DNA of 64,000 bases from Pseudopedobacter beijingensis (lineage in GTDB: Bacteria; Bacteroidota; Bacteroidia; Sphingobacteriales; Sphingobacteriaceae): the NCBI RefSeq assembly GCF_042678145.1, contig NZ_JBHUDG010000002.1, forward strand, positions 1 through 64,000, read 5' to 3'. The notes beneath the pieces are model-generated. The model ran no database searches, had not been told where the DNA came from, and saw nothing but the letters and a program-made list of their open reading frames with translations. Positions 27,680 through 36,426 of the stretch are shown in pieces (position 1 is the first letter of the stretch; each line of letters begins with the position of its first letter). The translations under genes and the position numbers were made by a program.

Positions 27680-29461
27680 ATGAGAAAAATATATTTGGTA
27701 TTGGTTATTCAGTTAATAGCTAATATCGTATGGGGACAGACCATAAAAACAGAGGAAAAAGGACAATGGCAAGGCGGTGTTTTTGGAGGGGTGAATATGC
27801 CTATGGGGACATACAAAAGTGATTTAAGCAGGGCGAAAAATGGACCCGTTGGAGGTTTGTTTCTCGATAAATACTTTAAAGGTAACAAATTTGGTATAGG
27901 GCTAGATCTGCGATTTTTTCAAAACAATATGGCTTACAATCCCGATACTATACATTTTGATAATGGTTATATAGCGCCTACATTTGTCAACGGCAAAAAA
28001 TACAATCATTTTTCGGCAATGCTTGGGCCAACCTATAAGGCTTCTATTTCAAAATTAGATATCGAGGCTTTTGTGCGCGGTGGAGTGCTTTTTCAACAAT
28101 TCCCCGAGTATTATTCTGATCTTACCATTAACAACTTGCCTTTCTTTAGATTAGAAAATACAAACAACCCTAAAAATAATGCGAAAGCATGGGCAGGACT
28201 TGGGGGAGTGAGGTTTGCTTACAATATCAACAAATCCATTGCTGTATTTGTACAGGGCGATTACCTGAGTACGTTTAGTTCAAGTTTTGGTAAAGACTCA
28301 GGGGAGTTTCACTACCATAAATACGAACCTATAAAACCTATTCAAAAATCAGATGTAGTGGTAATTAATCCGGGGCATCCGTCAGATATTCATACCTATT
28401 TTGCAGATGTTCCCAAAGATTATAAAAATTATACCCAAACACTTAATATAACAGCAGGAGTTAAGTTTATACTAGGCAAAGGAAAAAAAGAAACTGTTAA
28501 AAAAGAGACACCAAAGGCGGTAGTGGCGCCTGTGCCGCAATCAAAAGACATAGTAGTCGTAGTTAAAGATAAACAGACAGGTATTGCCCTAAGTGGGGTT
28601 ACAGTAAGTATCAAAAGCGGGATGGAGACTTATACTTCAACAACTAATGCTAACGGAGAGGCCGAAAGATTACAGGATGCAAAAAGAGGTAGTTATGAGA
28701 TATCTGGAAGTAAAAATGCAATAGCTACCGGTAATGCTAAAATAGTAGATGCAGACTTTAACCAGACCGGAAATACTATCTATAGGGAGGTTTTTCATGA
28801 TGACCCAAGATTTACGTTGATTGGTGAAACTATATATTTAAAAGATGCTTCTAAGCTGGCAGGAGTAAATACAGTGCTGACAAAAACCGAAGTAAATACC
28901 AATATGAATCAGACTTCTGATGCGGAAGGTAAATTTATCTATCAGTTAGATCAGCAGTCAGATTATACGATAGTAGCCAATCAGTCAGGAAGGTTTTCGC
29001 AAACAGAAAATGTGACCACAAAAGGGCTCAACAGAAGTCAGACTTTATATGTGATATTAAAATTGGGAGTTGATGATATTGAGTCAGGTAAAACTTTTGT
29101 ATTGAAAAATATCAATTACGATTTTGATAAAGTAGATATAAGGCCGGACGCTGCAAGAATATTGGATAACCTGGTGAATATCATGAAACAGAATCCATCT
29201 TTAAAGATCGAACTTTCTTCTCATACAGATAGTAGGGGTAGCGATGCTTACAACTTAAAATTGTCGCAAAGACGAGCAGATGCTGCGGTTAGGTATTTAG
29301 TAGATAAAGGAATTGACAGATCTAGACTGGTAGCTAAAGGTTTTGGAGAAACTAAATTGCTGAATAGATGCGCAAACGGTGTAGAATGTACAGAGGCGGA
29401 ACACGAAAAAAACAGGAGAACAGAAGTTAAAGTTTTAAAATATGAGGTAGCGCCTAAATAA
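27680..29461 (+). CDS. OmpA-family outer-membrane protein with Cna/CarboxypepD-like repeats
   Basis: A 593-residue protein. A signal peptide (MRKIYLVLVIQLIANIVWGQ) is followed by an outer-membrane beta-barrel (about 25-275). Two carboxypeptidase-regulatory/Cna-B-like repeats follow (about 290-460, for example VVVVKDKQTGIALSGVTVSI). The C-terminal OmpA peptidoglycan-binding domain (about 475-590) reads INYDFDKVDIRPDAARILDN, then SSHTDSRGSDAYNLKLSQRR, with Asp and Arg at the expected diaminopimelate-binding places. It probably tethers the outer membrane to the wall. A rare strong Shine-Dalgarno (GGAGG at 27667-27671) sits upstream of the ATG. A terminator follows. Confidence 0.9.
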   Translation: MRKIYLVLVIQLIANIVWGQTIKTEEKGQWQGGVFGGVNMPMGTYKSDLSRAKNGPVGGLFLDKYFKGNKFGIGLDLRFFQNNMAYNPDTIHFDNGYIAPTFVNGKKYNHFSAMLGPTYKASISKLDIEAFVRGGVLFQQFPEYYSDLTINNLPFFRLENTNNPKNNAKAWAGLGGVRFAYNINKSIAVFVQGDYLSTFSSSFGKDSGEFHYHKYEPIKPIQKSDVVVINPGHPSDIHTYFADVPKDYKNYTQTLNITAGVKFILGKGKKETVKKETPKAVVAPVPQSKDIVVVVKDKQTGIALSGVTVSIKSGMETYTSTTNANGEAERLQDAKRGSYEISGSKNAIATGNAKIVDADFNQTGNTIYREVFHDDPRFTLIGETIYLKDASKLAGVNTVLTKTEVNTNMNQTSDAEGKFIYQLDQQSDYTIVANQSGRFSQTENVTTKGLNRSQTLYVILKLGVDDIESGKTFVLKNINYDFDKVDIRPDAARILDNLVNIMKQNPSLKIELSSHTDSRGSDAYNLKLSQRRADAAVRYLVDKGIDRSRLVAKGFGETKLLNRCANGVECTEAEHEKNRRTEVKVLKYEVAPK

Positions 29462-29489
29462 AAAGCTGGTTTTTAAATTTGTGTGGTTT

Positions 29490-29523
29490 AGCCGGTAACT
29501 TATATAGTTGCCGGCTTTTTTAT
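29490..29523 (+). terminator. Terminator after the OmpA-family gene
   Basis: GCCGGTAACT (29491-29500) pairs with AGTTGCCGGC (one G-U) and is followed by six T then ATTATT. Confidence 0.82.
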
Positions 29524-29565
29524 TATTCCTTACGTTTTTTATGGGTTGTGGTCTATCCGGTAATT

Positions 29566-30192
29566 TTAAAGCGAAAGGCTTTTAAAAGAATAACCTTGTT
29601 TTGTCCATGCTTCCAAAGCTTTTGGTAATACATATTCCAGTCTTTCCTGAGCTTTCAGGCTGTCATGAAATACAATAATACTTCCCGGCTCAGTGTGCTT
29701 AAGAACATTTTTTAGACATTTTTCAGGGCTTAAGTTTAGGTCAAAATCGCCACTTAAAACATCCCACATAATAATTTTGAGATCAGGAATAGTTTGTTTT
29801 AATAATTTTATTTGTGATTTTCTGATCCGCCCATAAGGAGGTCTGAAGAGATTAGTTTTTGTTAAATCCTGACATTTAAGAGTGTTGGCAACATATATTT
29901 CATCATCAGTATCCCATCCCTTTAGATGGTTGAAAGTATGATTACCAATTTTATGTCCTTCTTTTACTACCTGTTCAAAAACATCCGGGTGCTTTTGAAT
30001 GTTATCACCAATACAAAAAAAAGTGGCCTTCGCAGAAAACTTTTTTAATGTTTCAAGAACAAAAGGTGTAACAATAGGTATAGGTCCGTCGTCAAAGGTT
30101 ATATAAAGAGATTTCTCTTGCTTAGGCAGATTCCATATCAGGCCATTAGCATAAAATTTTTTTAATAACCATGGAGATTTTACAAGGTACAT
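29566..30192 (-). CDS. Polysaccharide deacetylase family protein (NodB homology domain)
   Basis: A 208-residue CE4-type deacetylase. The metal-binding Asp is in LYITFDDGPIP (30-40) and the His pair is in GNHTFNHLK (about 80-88). RPPYGRIR (motif 3), IMWDVLSGDFD (motif 4) and SIIVFHDS (motif 5, His) follow, so the catalytic set is complete. The substrate, perhaps peptidoglycan or an exopolysaccharide amino sugar, cannot be read. No signal peptide is clear, which is usual for this Bacteroidota group. The ATG at 30192 is well supported by family-like MYLVKSP. Its start codon is 2 bases from the divergent TolC-like start. Confidence 0.9.
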   Translation of the reverse strand: MYLVKSPWLLKKFYANGLIWNLPKQEKSLYITFDDGPIPIVTPFVLETLKKFSAKATFFCIGDNIQKHPDVFEQVVKEGHKIGNHTFNHLKGWDTDDEIYVANTLKCQDLTKTNLFRPPYGRIRKSQIKLLKQTIPDLKIIMWDVLSGDFDLNLSPEKCLKNVLKHTEPGSIIVFHDSLKAQERLEYVLPKALEAWTKQGYSFKSLSL

Positions 30193-30194
30193 AA

Positions 30195-31592
30195 ATGAAA
30201 ATGTTTATGTTTAAAATATTAAACTTAACAAAGATGGGAATAAAAGGCTTTAAATTATTTGGCGGTAAAAACTTTGCTGTCTTCTCAGCCATCTTTTATA
30301 TAACCATTGCTTTAAGTTTTAAAGGCTTTGCTCAGGAAAGTCGTACAATCGGATTAAGAGAAGCTATAGATATAGCCCTTGCCAACAATTTGCAGGTAAG
30401 GCAAAGTGTTTTTCAGGCAGAAATATCCAAAGCAAATTTAAAGCAGTCCAGAATGGAACTATTTCCATCGTTAAATGCCTCCAGTTCGGCTAGCAGACAA
30501 TTTGGTCTTTTCTTCGATCAAACTTCAGGAATGGTGGTGCAGCAGGCAGATCAGTTAGATGGTAATCTGGGAGCGGCAGTTCCTTTGTTTCAGGGGTTTT
30601 TGTTAAGAAACCGCATTTTGCAGAACAAAGCCTCCGTAGCTGCTGATGTTAGTAATTCTGAGAAAATTAAAAACGACCTCTTACTCTCTGTTATTACGAC
30701 CTACTTGCAGGCATTGGCAAATAGAGATTTGGTACTGGCTAGCGAACAACAATTGCAGTTGTCTAAAGAACAGATGCAGGTGACGCAGAAAAATTTTGAT
30801 GTAGGAAACAAAACCCTGGCAGACCTGTCCCAATCAAAAGCCCAGCAAGCTAATAGTGAGCTTAGCCTGACCAATGCGCAAAATGCTTACGATCTGGCAA
30901 TTCTGGAACTTAAACAGCTTATGGAAATAGATCTGCAACAAAATGTCACGCTGGAAACACCACTTGTGCCTTCTTTAACAAAATTGGAGTTGGGTTATAC
31001 AGCTAGCGATGTGTATAATCAGGCCGTTCAGATATTCCCAGATGTACAGGCAGCAAAACACAGTACCGAAGCGTATAAGTATGCATTGAAATCCGCTAAA
31101 GGAGAATTGTATCCCAATTTATCTTTACGTGGAGGACTAGGAACCCGTTACTCCAGTATATTGGCAAATTCGGTAGGTAAGCAATTAGAAGAAAACGTAA
31201 ATAAGTACGTGGGTGTACAATTGAACATCCTTATTTTTAATAATTACCGTTCACGTTCGGCAGTTAATATCGCTAAAATAAGGTACGAGAATGCAAAAGT
31301 ATCTGAGCAGATAGCCCGTAACAGTCTGAACAAAGTAATCAATCAGGCAATTTTAGATCTAAGAGCAGCAGATAAAAAATATTATGCATCAAGAACAGCT
31401 TACGAGTCGTCCAAAGATGCATTTGAGGTGATGAAGAAAAGGTATGATGTAGGTTTGGTAAGTACAGTAGAGCTAAATACCTCACAAGTAAACTTCAATA
31501 AATCTGAATTTGATTTTATACAATCCAAGTACGATTTGTTGTTTAGAAGTAAAGTGGTCGATTTTTATTTAGGAAACCCAATAAATCTATAA
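30195..31592 (+). CDS. TolC-family outer-membrane protein
   Basis: Up to 465 residues, starting 2 bases from the divergent deacetylase. The first ATG is used here, but internal Met codons at 30207 and 30234 are possible because the signal peptide proper (FAVFSAIFYITIALSFKGFAQ) begins later. Two OEP repeats with coiled coils (LANRDLVLASEQQLQLSKEQ; KKYYASRTAYESSKDAFEVM) and the typical KRYDVGLVSTVELNTSQVNF are present. It is followed after 7 bases by an HlyD/MacA-like adaptor. Confidence 0.9.
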   Translation: MKMFMFKILNLTKMGIKGFKLFGGKNFAVFSAIFYITIALSFKGFAQESRTIGLREAIDIALANNLQVRQSVFQAEISKANLKQSRMELFPSLNASSSASRQFGLFFDQTSGMVVQQADQLDGNLGAAVPLFQGFLLRNRILQNKASVAADVSNSEKIKNDLLLSVITTYLQALANRDLVLASEQQLQLSKEQMQVTQKNFDVGNKTLADLSQSKAQQANSELSLTNAQNAYDLAILELKQLMEIDLQQNVTLETPLVPSLTKLELGYTASDVYNQAVQIFPDVQAAKHSTEAYKYALKSAKGELYPNLSLRGGLGTRYSSILANSVGKQLEENVNKYVGVQLNILIFNNYRSRSAVNIAKIRYENAKVSEQIARNSLNKVINQAILDLRAADKKYYASRTAYESSKDAFEVMKKRYDVGLVSTVELNTSQVNFNKSEFDFIQSKYDLLFRSKVVDFYLGNPINL

Positions 31593-31599
31593 ATAGAGC

Positions 31600-32925
31600 A
31601 TGAATAAACGGTTAAAAAAAGTTTTAATAATTGTTGTTGTCCTTATGGTATTGGTGGCAATAGCAGGTAAATTGGGATGGATAGGGAAACCTAAAAAACT
31701 AAAAGTAGCAGTAGCTAAGGTAGAAGAAAAAGAAGTAGTAGAAACAGTATCTGCAAGTGGAAAAATACAACCAGAAGTGCAGGTGAAACTAAGTCCTGAG
31801 GTTTCGGGGGAAATTGTGGAGCTGAATGTCAAAGAAGGTGATATAGTTAAAAAAGGTCAGTTGCTTTGTAAAATAAAGCCCGACATCTTAATTTCAGGAT
31901 ACGATCGTAGTGTAGCATCATACAATGCTCAAAAAGCTTCTGTAGGAAGTGCACAGCAGCAAATTGTACAAGCCGAAGCTAATTTTAAAAATGTAGAATC
32001 GAGATATAAAAGAAATGAAACTTTGTTTAAAGAAAAAGTAATATCAGCATCAGAATTTGATGCGGTAAAGGCAGAATATCTGACAGCAAAGGCTAATCTC
32101 GAATCTGCAAAACAGAATCTGATCGCTTCTAAATTTAATCTGGACCAGACAGGGGCCGCAGTAAAAGAAGCCAGTGACAATTTAGCCAGAACAAATATCT
32201 ATGCTCCGGTAGATGGAGTCGTATCAAAACTTTCTGTAGAAAAGGGAGAACGTGTAGTGGGAACGGCTCAGATGAGTGGAACCGAGATTATGACTATCGC
32301 TAACCTGAATAGTATGGAGGTAAATGTTGATGTGAATGAAAACGATATCAACAGGCTTTCTTTGGGCGATACCGCTATTATTGAGGTTGATGCTTTTTTA
32401 GGTAAGAAATTTAAAGGTGTGGTAACAGAAATTGCCAGCTCGGCAAAAACAACAGGCGAAAGTGTAGATCAGGTAACTAATTTTACCGTGAAGGTGAAAA
32501 TACTACCAGAGTCTTATGCTAATTTGCAAAAGTCGTCACTCCCTTCACCGTTCAGGCCTGGATTATCGGCAACAGTAGATATTCAGACAGCAAAAAGTAA
32601 AGGAATGGTGGTGCCTATCCAGGCGGTTACAGTAAGAGATCAGGAAAACAAAGGGGAAGAGCAGGTGAATAAAGACAAAGTTGAAACCAAAAGCTCAAAT
32701 GTAAATAAAGCCAATGAATTTGTCTTTGTTGTAGAGGGCGGGAAGGTGAAACAAGTTTCCGTAAAGACCGGAATTCAGGATAATCAAAATATAATAGTTA
32801 CAGGGTTAAAGGCAGGACAACAAGTAGTCTCTGCGCCGTATAGTGCTATATCTAAAGATCTTAAAGCTGATGATGAAGTAGAAGTGGTAGATAAATCCAA
32901 GCTGTTTGCAGAAGTAAAGAAATAG
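31600..32925 (+). CDS. HlyD/MacA-like efflux periplasmic adaptor
   Basis: A 441-residue adaptor. An N-terminal TM (VLIIVVVLMVLVAIAGKLGW) is followed by the lipoyl half (EIVELNVKEGDIVKKGQLLC), a long helical hairpin (about 105-195), the second lipoyl half (NIYAPVDGVVSKLSVEKGER) and the beta-barrel. It looks like MacA-type adaptors that work with an MacB-type ABC permease. In this phylum the ABC ATPase and permease genes usually follow, but here the next gene is gpsA after a repeat element, so its pump partner must be elsewhere or lost. Confidence 0.9.
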   Translation: MNKRLKKVLIIVVVLMVLVAIAGKLGWIGKPKKLKVAVAKVEEKEVVETVSASGKIQPEVQVKLSPEVSGEIVELNVKEGDIVKKGQLLCKIKPDILISGYDRSVASYNAQKASVGSAQQQIVQAEANFKNVESRYKRNETLFKEKVISASEFDAVKAEYLTAKANLESAKQNLIASKFNLDQTGAAVKEASDNLARTNIYAPVDGVVSKLSVEKGERVVGTAQMSGTEIMTIANLNSMEVNVDVNENDINRLSLGDTAIIEVDAFLGKKFKGVVTEIASSAKTTGESVDQVTNFTVKVKILPESYANLQKSSLPSPFRPGLSATVDIQTAKSKGMVVPIQAVTVRDQENKGEEQVNKDKVETKSSNVNKANEFVFVVEGGKVKQVSVKTGIQDNQNIIVTGLKAGQQVVSAPYSAISKDLKADDEVEVVDKSKLFAEVKK

Positions 32926-32973
32926 GCTCCTGATACTAAATTGTCTATTAATAAAAAGAAATTCTTTAATTTG

Positions 32974-33103
32974 GGGGCTGTATCAAAAGAACTTTGTCAT
33001 CCCGGTCGCAGTTGGGGGGATCTGTATCAGGAGTACTTGGGAATAAGATTTCTCTTCGTTGTACTCTTCGAAATGACGATATTTTTACTTTTGATACAAC
33101 CCC
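32974..33103. repeat. Intergenic repeat element, copy A (terminal inverted repeats)
   Basis: About 130 bp. GGGGCTGTATCAAAAG at 32974-32989 and CTTTTGATACAACCCC at 33088-33103 are inverted repeats (15 of 16 match). The interior shares blocks with copy B (36257-36380): TTGTC...CGCAGT, GAGTACTT/AAGTACTT, AGATTTCTCTTCG and ATGAC. It lies 49 bases after the adaptor gene stop and before gpsA. No coding potential is convincing. It is probably a hairpin that could act as terminator or 3'-end stabiliser; a REP/MITE origin is inference. Confidence 0.75.
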
Positions 33104-33127
33104 TTATTTTTTGAGTTATTGAAGTAC

Positions 33128-34135
33128 ATGGATTATTTTTCGGATAAGATAGGAGTTATTGGAGGCGGTAGTTGGGCAACAGCAATGGTTAAGATGTTGG
33201 GTGATAATGAAGTGGGAAAAGAGATTTTTTGGGGAATGCGTAACCAATCAGCCATAGAACATATTAAACAGTATAAGCATAATCCGCAATACATCTCTTC
33301 GGCAGAACTTAAACTTAATCCTGAAAATGTTACGTCAGATATTCGAAAGGTATTTGCATGTTCAGGCGTAATTATCCTTAATGTACCTGCGGCCTTTTTA
33401 AAAGATTCTCTGAGGGATGTTTCTCCGGAAGATTTCAAAGGCAAAAAAATTGTTTCGGCAATAAAAGGGATTGTTCCGCAGGAAAATCAGATTGTCGGCG
33501 ATTTTATACATCAAACCTATGGTGTGCCATTTGAAGATATTGTGGTAATCAGTGGGCCTTGTCATGCCGAAGAAGTAGCCTTAGAAAAACTTTCTTACCT
33601 TACTATAGCCTCCTTAGATACAGATTTAGCTCAACATGTAGCCGGATTGTTGGCTACCCGATATATCAAAACCAATGTTTCCGATGATATATTTGGAACA
33701 GAATACGCTGCGGTATTAAAAAATATTTATGCGCTTGCCTGTGGTATTTGTCATGGACTAGGATATGGTGATAATTATCAGGCTGTTTTTATTTCCAACG
33801 CTTTGCGTGAAATGAAACGTTTTGTAGATATTATTCATCCTATCCATCGGGATATCAAAGAATCAGCTTATCTGGGCGATTTATTGGTTACCTGTTACTC
33901 ACAATTTAGCAGAAACAGAACCTTCGGTAATATGATAGGCAAAGGTTATACCGTTCGTTCTGCGCAGTTAGAAATGAATATGGTGGCAGAAGGGTATTAT
34001 GCTACAGACTGTATATTTCAGATTAATAAAAAGTATCAAGTAGATATGCCCATACTGAATGCGGTATACAACATCCTTTATCAGCAATACCCACCAGTAT
34101 TAGCCATGCAAAAACTTAGTGAGGGATTAATCTAA
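33128..34135 (+). CDS. gpsA: NAD(P)H-dependent glycerol-3-phosphate dehydrogenase
   Basis: A 335-residue cytosolic enzyme that reduces dihydroxyacetone phosphate to sn-glycerol 3-phosphate for phospholipid synthesis. I use the ATG at 33128 (MDYFSDKIGVIGGGSWATAM); the frame opens 9 bases earlier with TTG. GVIGGGSWATAM (about 9-20) is the nucleotide fold. SAIKGIV and ISGPCHAEEVALEKLSYLT (about 140-160) are family signatures. The catalytic Lys lies in EYAAVLKNIYALACGIC. Length and motifs fit GpsA. Confidence 0.95.
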   Translation: MDYFSDKIGVIGGGSWATAMVKMLGDNEVGKEIFWGMRNQSAIEHIKQYKHNPQYISSAELKLNPENVTSDIRKVFACSGVIILNVPAAFLKDSLRDVSPEDFKGKKIVSAIKGIVPQENQIVGDFIHQTYGVPFEDIVVISGPCHAEEVALEKLSYLTIASLDTDLAQHVAGLLATRYIKTNVSDDIFGTEYAAVLKNIYALACGICHGLGYGDNYQAVFISNALREMKRFVDIIHPIHRDIKESAYLGDLLVTCYSQFSRNRTFGNMIGKGYTVRSAQLEMNMVAEGYYATDCIFQINKKYQVDMPILNAVYNILYQQYPPVLAMQKLSEGLI

Positions 34136-34192
34136 TTGTTATTAGATTAAGTGGAATTCCATCAGGTATTTTAAATTGCCTATACAAATTGT

Positions 34193-34200
34193 TATATTTG
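34193..34200 (+). promoter_or_regulatory. -7 element of the antitoxin gene
   Basis: TATATTTG matches TAnnTTTG and lies 18 bases before the ATG at 34219, supporting that start over the upstream TTG at 34189. Confidence 0.45.
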
Positions 34201-34218
34201 AGTTGTAAAATATTAGCT

Positions 34219-34422
34219 ATGAGACTTATACTTGAGAACGTAGATGAAAAACACTATCGTCTTTTAAAAGAGATGGCTAAATCCCTCAATTTTACACTTA
34301 AAAGTGAAGAGGAAGAAGAGAGAGAGTATTCAAAAGATTTTCGTGATAAGATAGATAGGGGACTCAAATCAGACGTTGAAGGTAATGGAGTGAGAATTGC
34401 CCTTGATGATCTATGGAAATAG
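34219..34422 (+). CDS. Small antitoxin of a YoeB-type toxin-antitoxin pair
   Basis: A 67-residue protein (MRLILENVDEKHYRLLKEMA...), helical and acidic with an EEEEE run. Proteins like this sit upstream of Txe/YoeB toxins in Bacteroidota (DUF2683-like). The gene looks intact. Its last 10 bases overlap the start of the toxin remnant, the usual toxin-antitoxin arrangement. The name is drawn mainly from the neighbour, since the antitoxin itself has little motif content. Confidence 0.7.
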   Translation: MRLILENVDEKHYRLLKEMAKSLNFTLKSEEEEEREYSKDFRDKIDRGLKSDVEGNGVRIALDDLWK

Positions 34423-34672
34423 AATTTCATGCGGATGCCCTGTCTGATAGGGAATACTGGATGAGATCAGGAAATAAGCTTATTTAAAAGAAAATAAGAG
34501 AGCTTATAATAGCCATTGGTAAAGATCCGTTTAATGGAATCGGCAAGCCGGAACCTCTTAAATACCAATATGCGGGGTTATGGTCCAGACTATAAACAAA
34601 GAACATCGTTTAATCTATAAAGTAGAAGAAAACCTGATAAAGATATATTCGATGAAAGGTCATTACTACTAA
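34413..34672 (+). pseudogene. YoeB/Txe-type mRNA interferase toxin, inactivated
   Basis: Reading from ATG 34413 gives MEIEFHADALSDREYWMRSG, then a TAA at 34485-34487 where the family has Leu (TTA to TAA). The frame continues KKIRELIIAIGKDP, NGIGKPEPLKYQYAGLWSR. One base is then missing near 34590-34591. In the next frame the rest follows: INKEHRLIYKVEENLIKIYS, MKGHYY and a TAA at 34670-34672. Catalytic positions of YoeB (Glu in KPEPL, Arg in WSR, His-Tyr near the C-terminus) are kept, so inactivation looks recent. Two lesions make a sequencing error unlikely. Confidence 0.88.
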
Positions 34673-34775
34673 CGGACTCAATACTTTGTCTCAAATTTTT
34701 ACCAATATCTGTATGCAATAGTTAAGTGGAACTTTAATCTAATGGTATTTCAAGAGCTTTTGTAGGTTTAAAACC

Positions 34776-34850
34776 GTTTTCATATCTTGTTGAACGATTT
34801 TTATAGTCGAAAAACATAAATCTAAAAACAGTTATAACAAGGTATGAAAC
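34776..34850 (+). promoter_or_regulatory. Leader stem that could cover the start codon of the first esterase
   Basis: GTTTTCATATCTTGTT at 34776-34791 can pair with AACAAGGTATGAAAC at 34836-34850 (15 bp, one bulge, one G-U). The second arm holds the ATG at 34844. The loop is about 44 bases and partly self-complementary. Translational control is only a possibility. Confidence 0.3.
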
Positions 34851-36235
34851 ATATTTTCTCAATTTTACTACTCTTTTTTGCTGCGCCTTTATTTGCGCAA
34901 ATTAACCTGCCTTCATTTTTCTCAGACAATATGGTATTGCAAAGAAATGCCGAAGTTAATTTTTGGGGTTGGGGAAATAGGGGAGGTCAGGTACTTATTA
35001 TTCCATCCTGGTCAAAAGACACCGTTAAGGTGAAGGCAACAGGTTATGCCCGGTTTGATGCCAAACTAAAAACCCCTGAAGCTGGCGGACCTTATGAGAT
35101 TACAGTAGTAAGTGGCAGAAATAGAAAAGTTCTTAAAAACATTCTGATAGGAGAAGTGTGGTTGTGTTCAGGGCAATCTAATATGCAATGGAGTTCTTAC
35201 AATAAACTACAGGAAATGATAGATGAATTACCTAACGTCAATAATCCTAACATAAGGTTGTTGCAGGTCAGCAATATTGCAACAACAGCCCCGCAAGAAA
35301 ATATCTACGATTCTTGGCAGGAATGTACATCTCAAACGGCCAATGGTTTTAGTGCAATAGGCTATTTTATAGCGAAACAATTAAGTAAAGATTTAAATGT
35401 GCCCATTGGGATTATTAATTCCAGTTGGGGCGGTACGCCTGCAGAATTTTGGACACCGGCAAAATATATAGAAAATGATCCGGAATTGTTGAAAAATGCA
35501 AAAGTACATAAACCTGCGGCTGGAAAACCACATGAATATGCCACACTGTGGAATGCTATGGTTCATCCTTTAGCGGGTTATAATATTGCAGGAGCATTTT
35601 GGTACCAGGGAGAAAGTAATGTGGGAACTTACAGTGGGTATAATAAACTGTTTTCAACAATGATAAAAAGCTGGAGAGAAGCGTGGAAATCTGATTTTCC
35701 TTTTTATTACGTTCAGATAGCACCTTACGACTATAAATCTCCGGCAAACGAACAAAAAGGCGCTTTGTTGAGAGAACAACAAGCACAAACTTTAGATGTT
35801 CCTAAAACAGCAATGGCCGTAATTACTGATTTGGTACCCGATGTTAAAAACATACACCCAACCCGAAAAAAAGAAGTAGCAGAAAGATTGTCAAATATTG
35901 CCTTGGCCGAAGTGTACAACAAAAAAGCAATAGATTATAAATCTCCGGTTTATAAAAGCTATAAAGTTGACGGAAATAAAATAATTATAGACTTTAATTA
36001 TCTGGAAGGTAAACTACAGGTAAAAGGTAAGGATATTACAGACCTTTATATTGCCGATGATTCCAAAAACTTTGTACCTGCCAATTACAAAATCGACAAA
36101 AATAAATTGATAGTATTTAGCAAAGAGATTAAAAAACCTGTAGCAGTTAGATTTGGATTTACCGATGTGGCTATGCCTAATCTATTTAATGATAGGGGTT
36201 TGCCAGTTTCTCCCTTTAGAACAGATAATTGGTAA
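34844..36235 (+). CDS. Sialate O-acetylesterase (SASA-type), copy 1
   Basis: A 463-residue SGNH-fold esterase with a signal peptide (MKHIFSILLLFFAAPLFAQ), so periplasmic or surface. The catalytic Ser is in GQSNMQW (about 109-115). Other blocks are INSSWGGTPAEFW, FWYQGESN and the Asp-x-x-His block VPDVKNIHPTRK near 335. Such enzymes remove O-acetyl groups from sialic acids, though relatives act on other acetylated sugars. It is about 70% similar by eye to the copy inside the PUL at 53589-54986 and stands 1.5 kb outside the PUL's regulator genes, so it probably belongs to the same system by duplication. Confidence 0.88.
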   Translation: MKHIFSILLLFFAAPLFAQINLPSFFSDNMVLQRNAEVNFWGWGNRGGQVLIIPSWSKDTVKVKATGYARFDAKLKTPEAGGPYEITVVSGRNRKVLKNILIGEVWLCSGQSNMQWSSYNKLQEMIDELPNVNNPNIRLLQVSNIATTAPQENIYDSWQECTSQTANGFSAIGYFIAKQLSKDLNVPIGIINSSWGGTPAEFWTPAKYIENDPELLKNAKVHKPAAGKPHEYATLWNAMVHPLAGYNIAGAFWYQGESNVGTYSGYNKLFSTMIKSWREAWKSDFPFYYVQIAPYDYKSPANEQKGALLREQQAQTLDVPKTAMAVITDLVPDVKNIHPTRKKEVAERLSNIALAEVYNKKAIDYKSPVYKSYKVDGNKIIIDFNYLEGKLQVKGKDITDLYIADDSKNFVPANYKIDKNKLIVFSKEIKKPVAVRFGFTDVAMPNLFNDRGLPVSPFRTDNW

Positions 36236-36256
36236 GCGGCTACAAGAGTTATTTAT

Positions 36257-36380
36257 GGGGGTGTATCAAAAGGACCTTGTCCCGAGCGCAGTCGAGAGAT
36301 CTCTTTCAGAAGTACTTAAGGAAGAGATTTCTCTTCGCTGTCCTCATCGATGACAACGTTTTTATTTTTGAGACAGCTCC
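36257..36380. repeat. Intergenic repeat element, copy B
   Basis: About 124 bp with imperfect terminal inverted repeats (GGGGGTGTATCAAAAG at 36257-36272 and TTTTTGAGACAGCTCC at 36365-36380). The interior carries TTGTCCCGAGCGCAGTCGAG and GAGATTTCTCTTCGCTGTCC, the clearest copy of the family. It begins 22 bases after the esterase stop. Confidence 0.75.
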
Positions 36381-36426
36381 AATGTCTTAAAATATAGAAT
36401 TTTAATGTTCAGGTCATTATCACGTG

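Noticed and set aside
34413..34672. A translated short toxin of 24 residues
   Set aside because: The frame ends at codon 25 before all catalytic residues, so the product would be inactive.
36153..36353. A 66-residue open frame at the end of the first esterase
   Set aside because: It overlaps the esterase coding end and the repeat copy B; its sequence is only the repeat read as protein.
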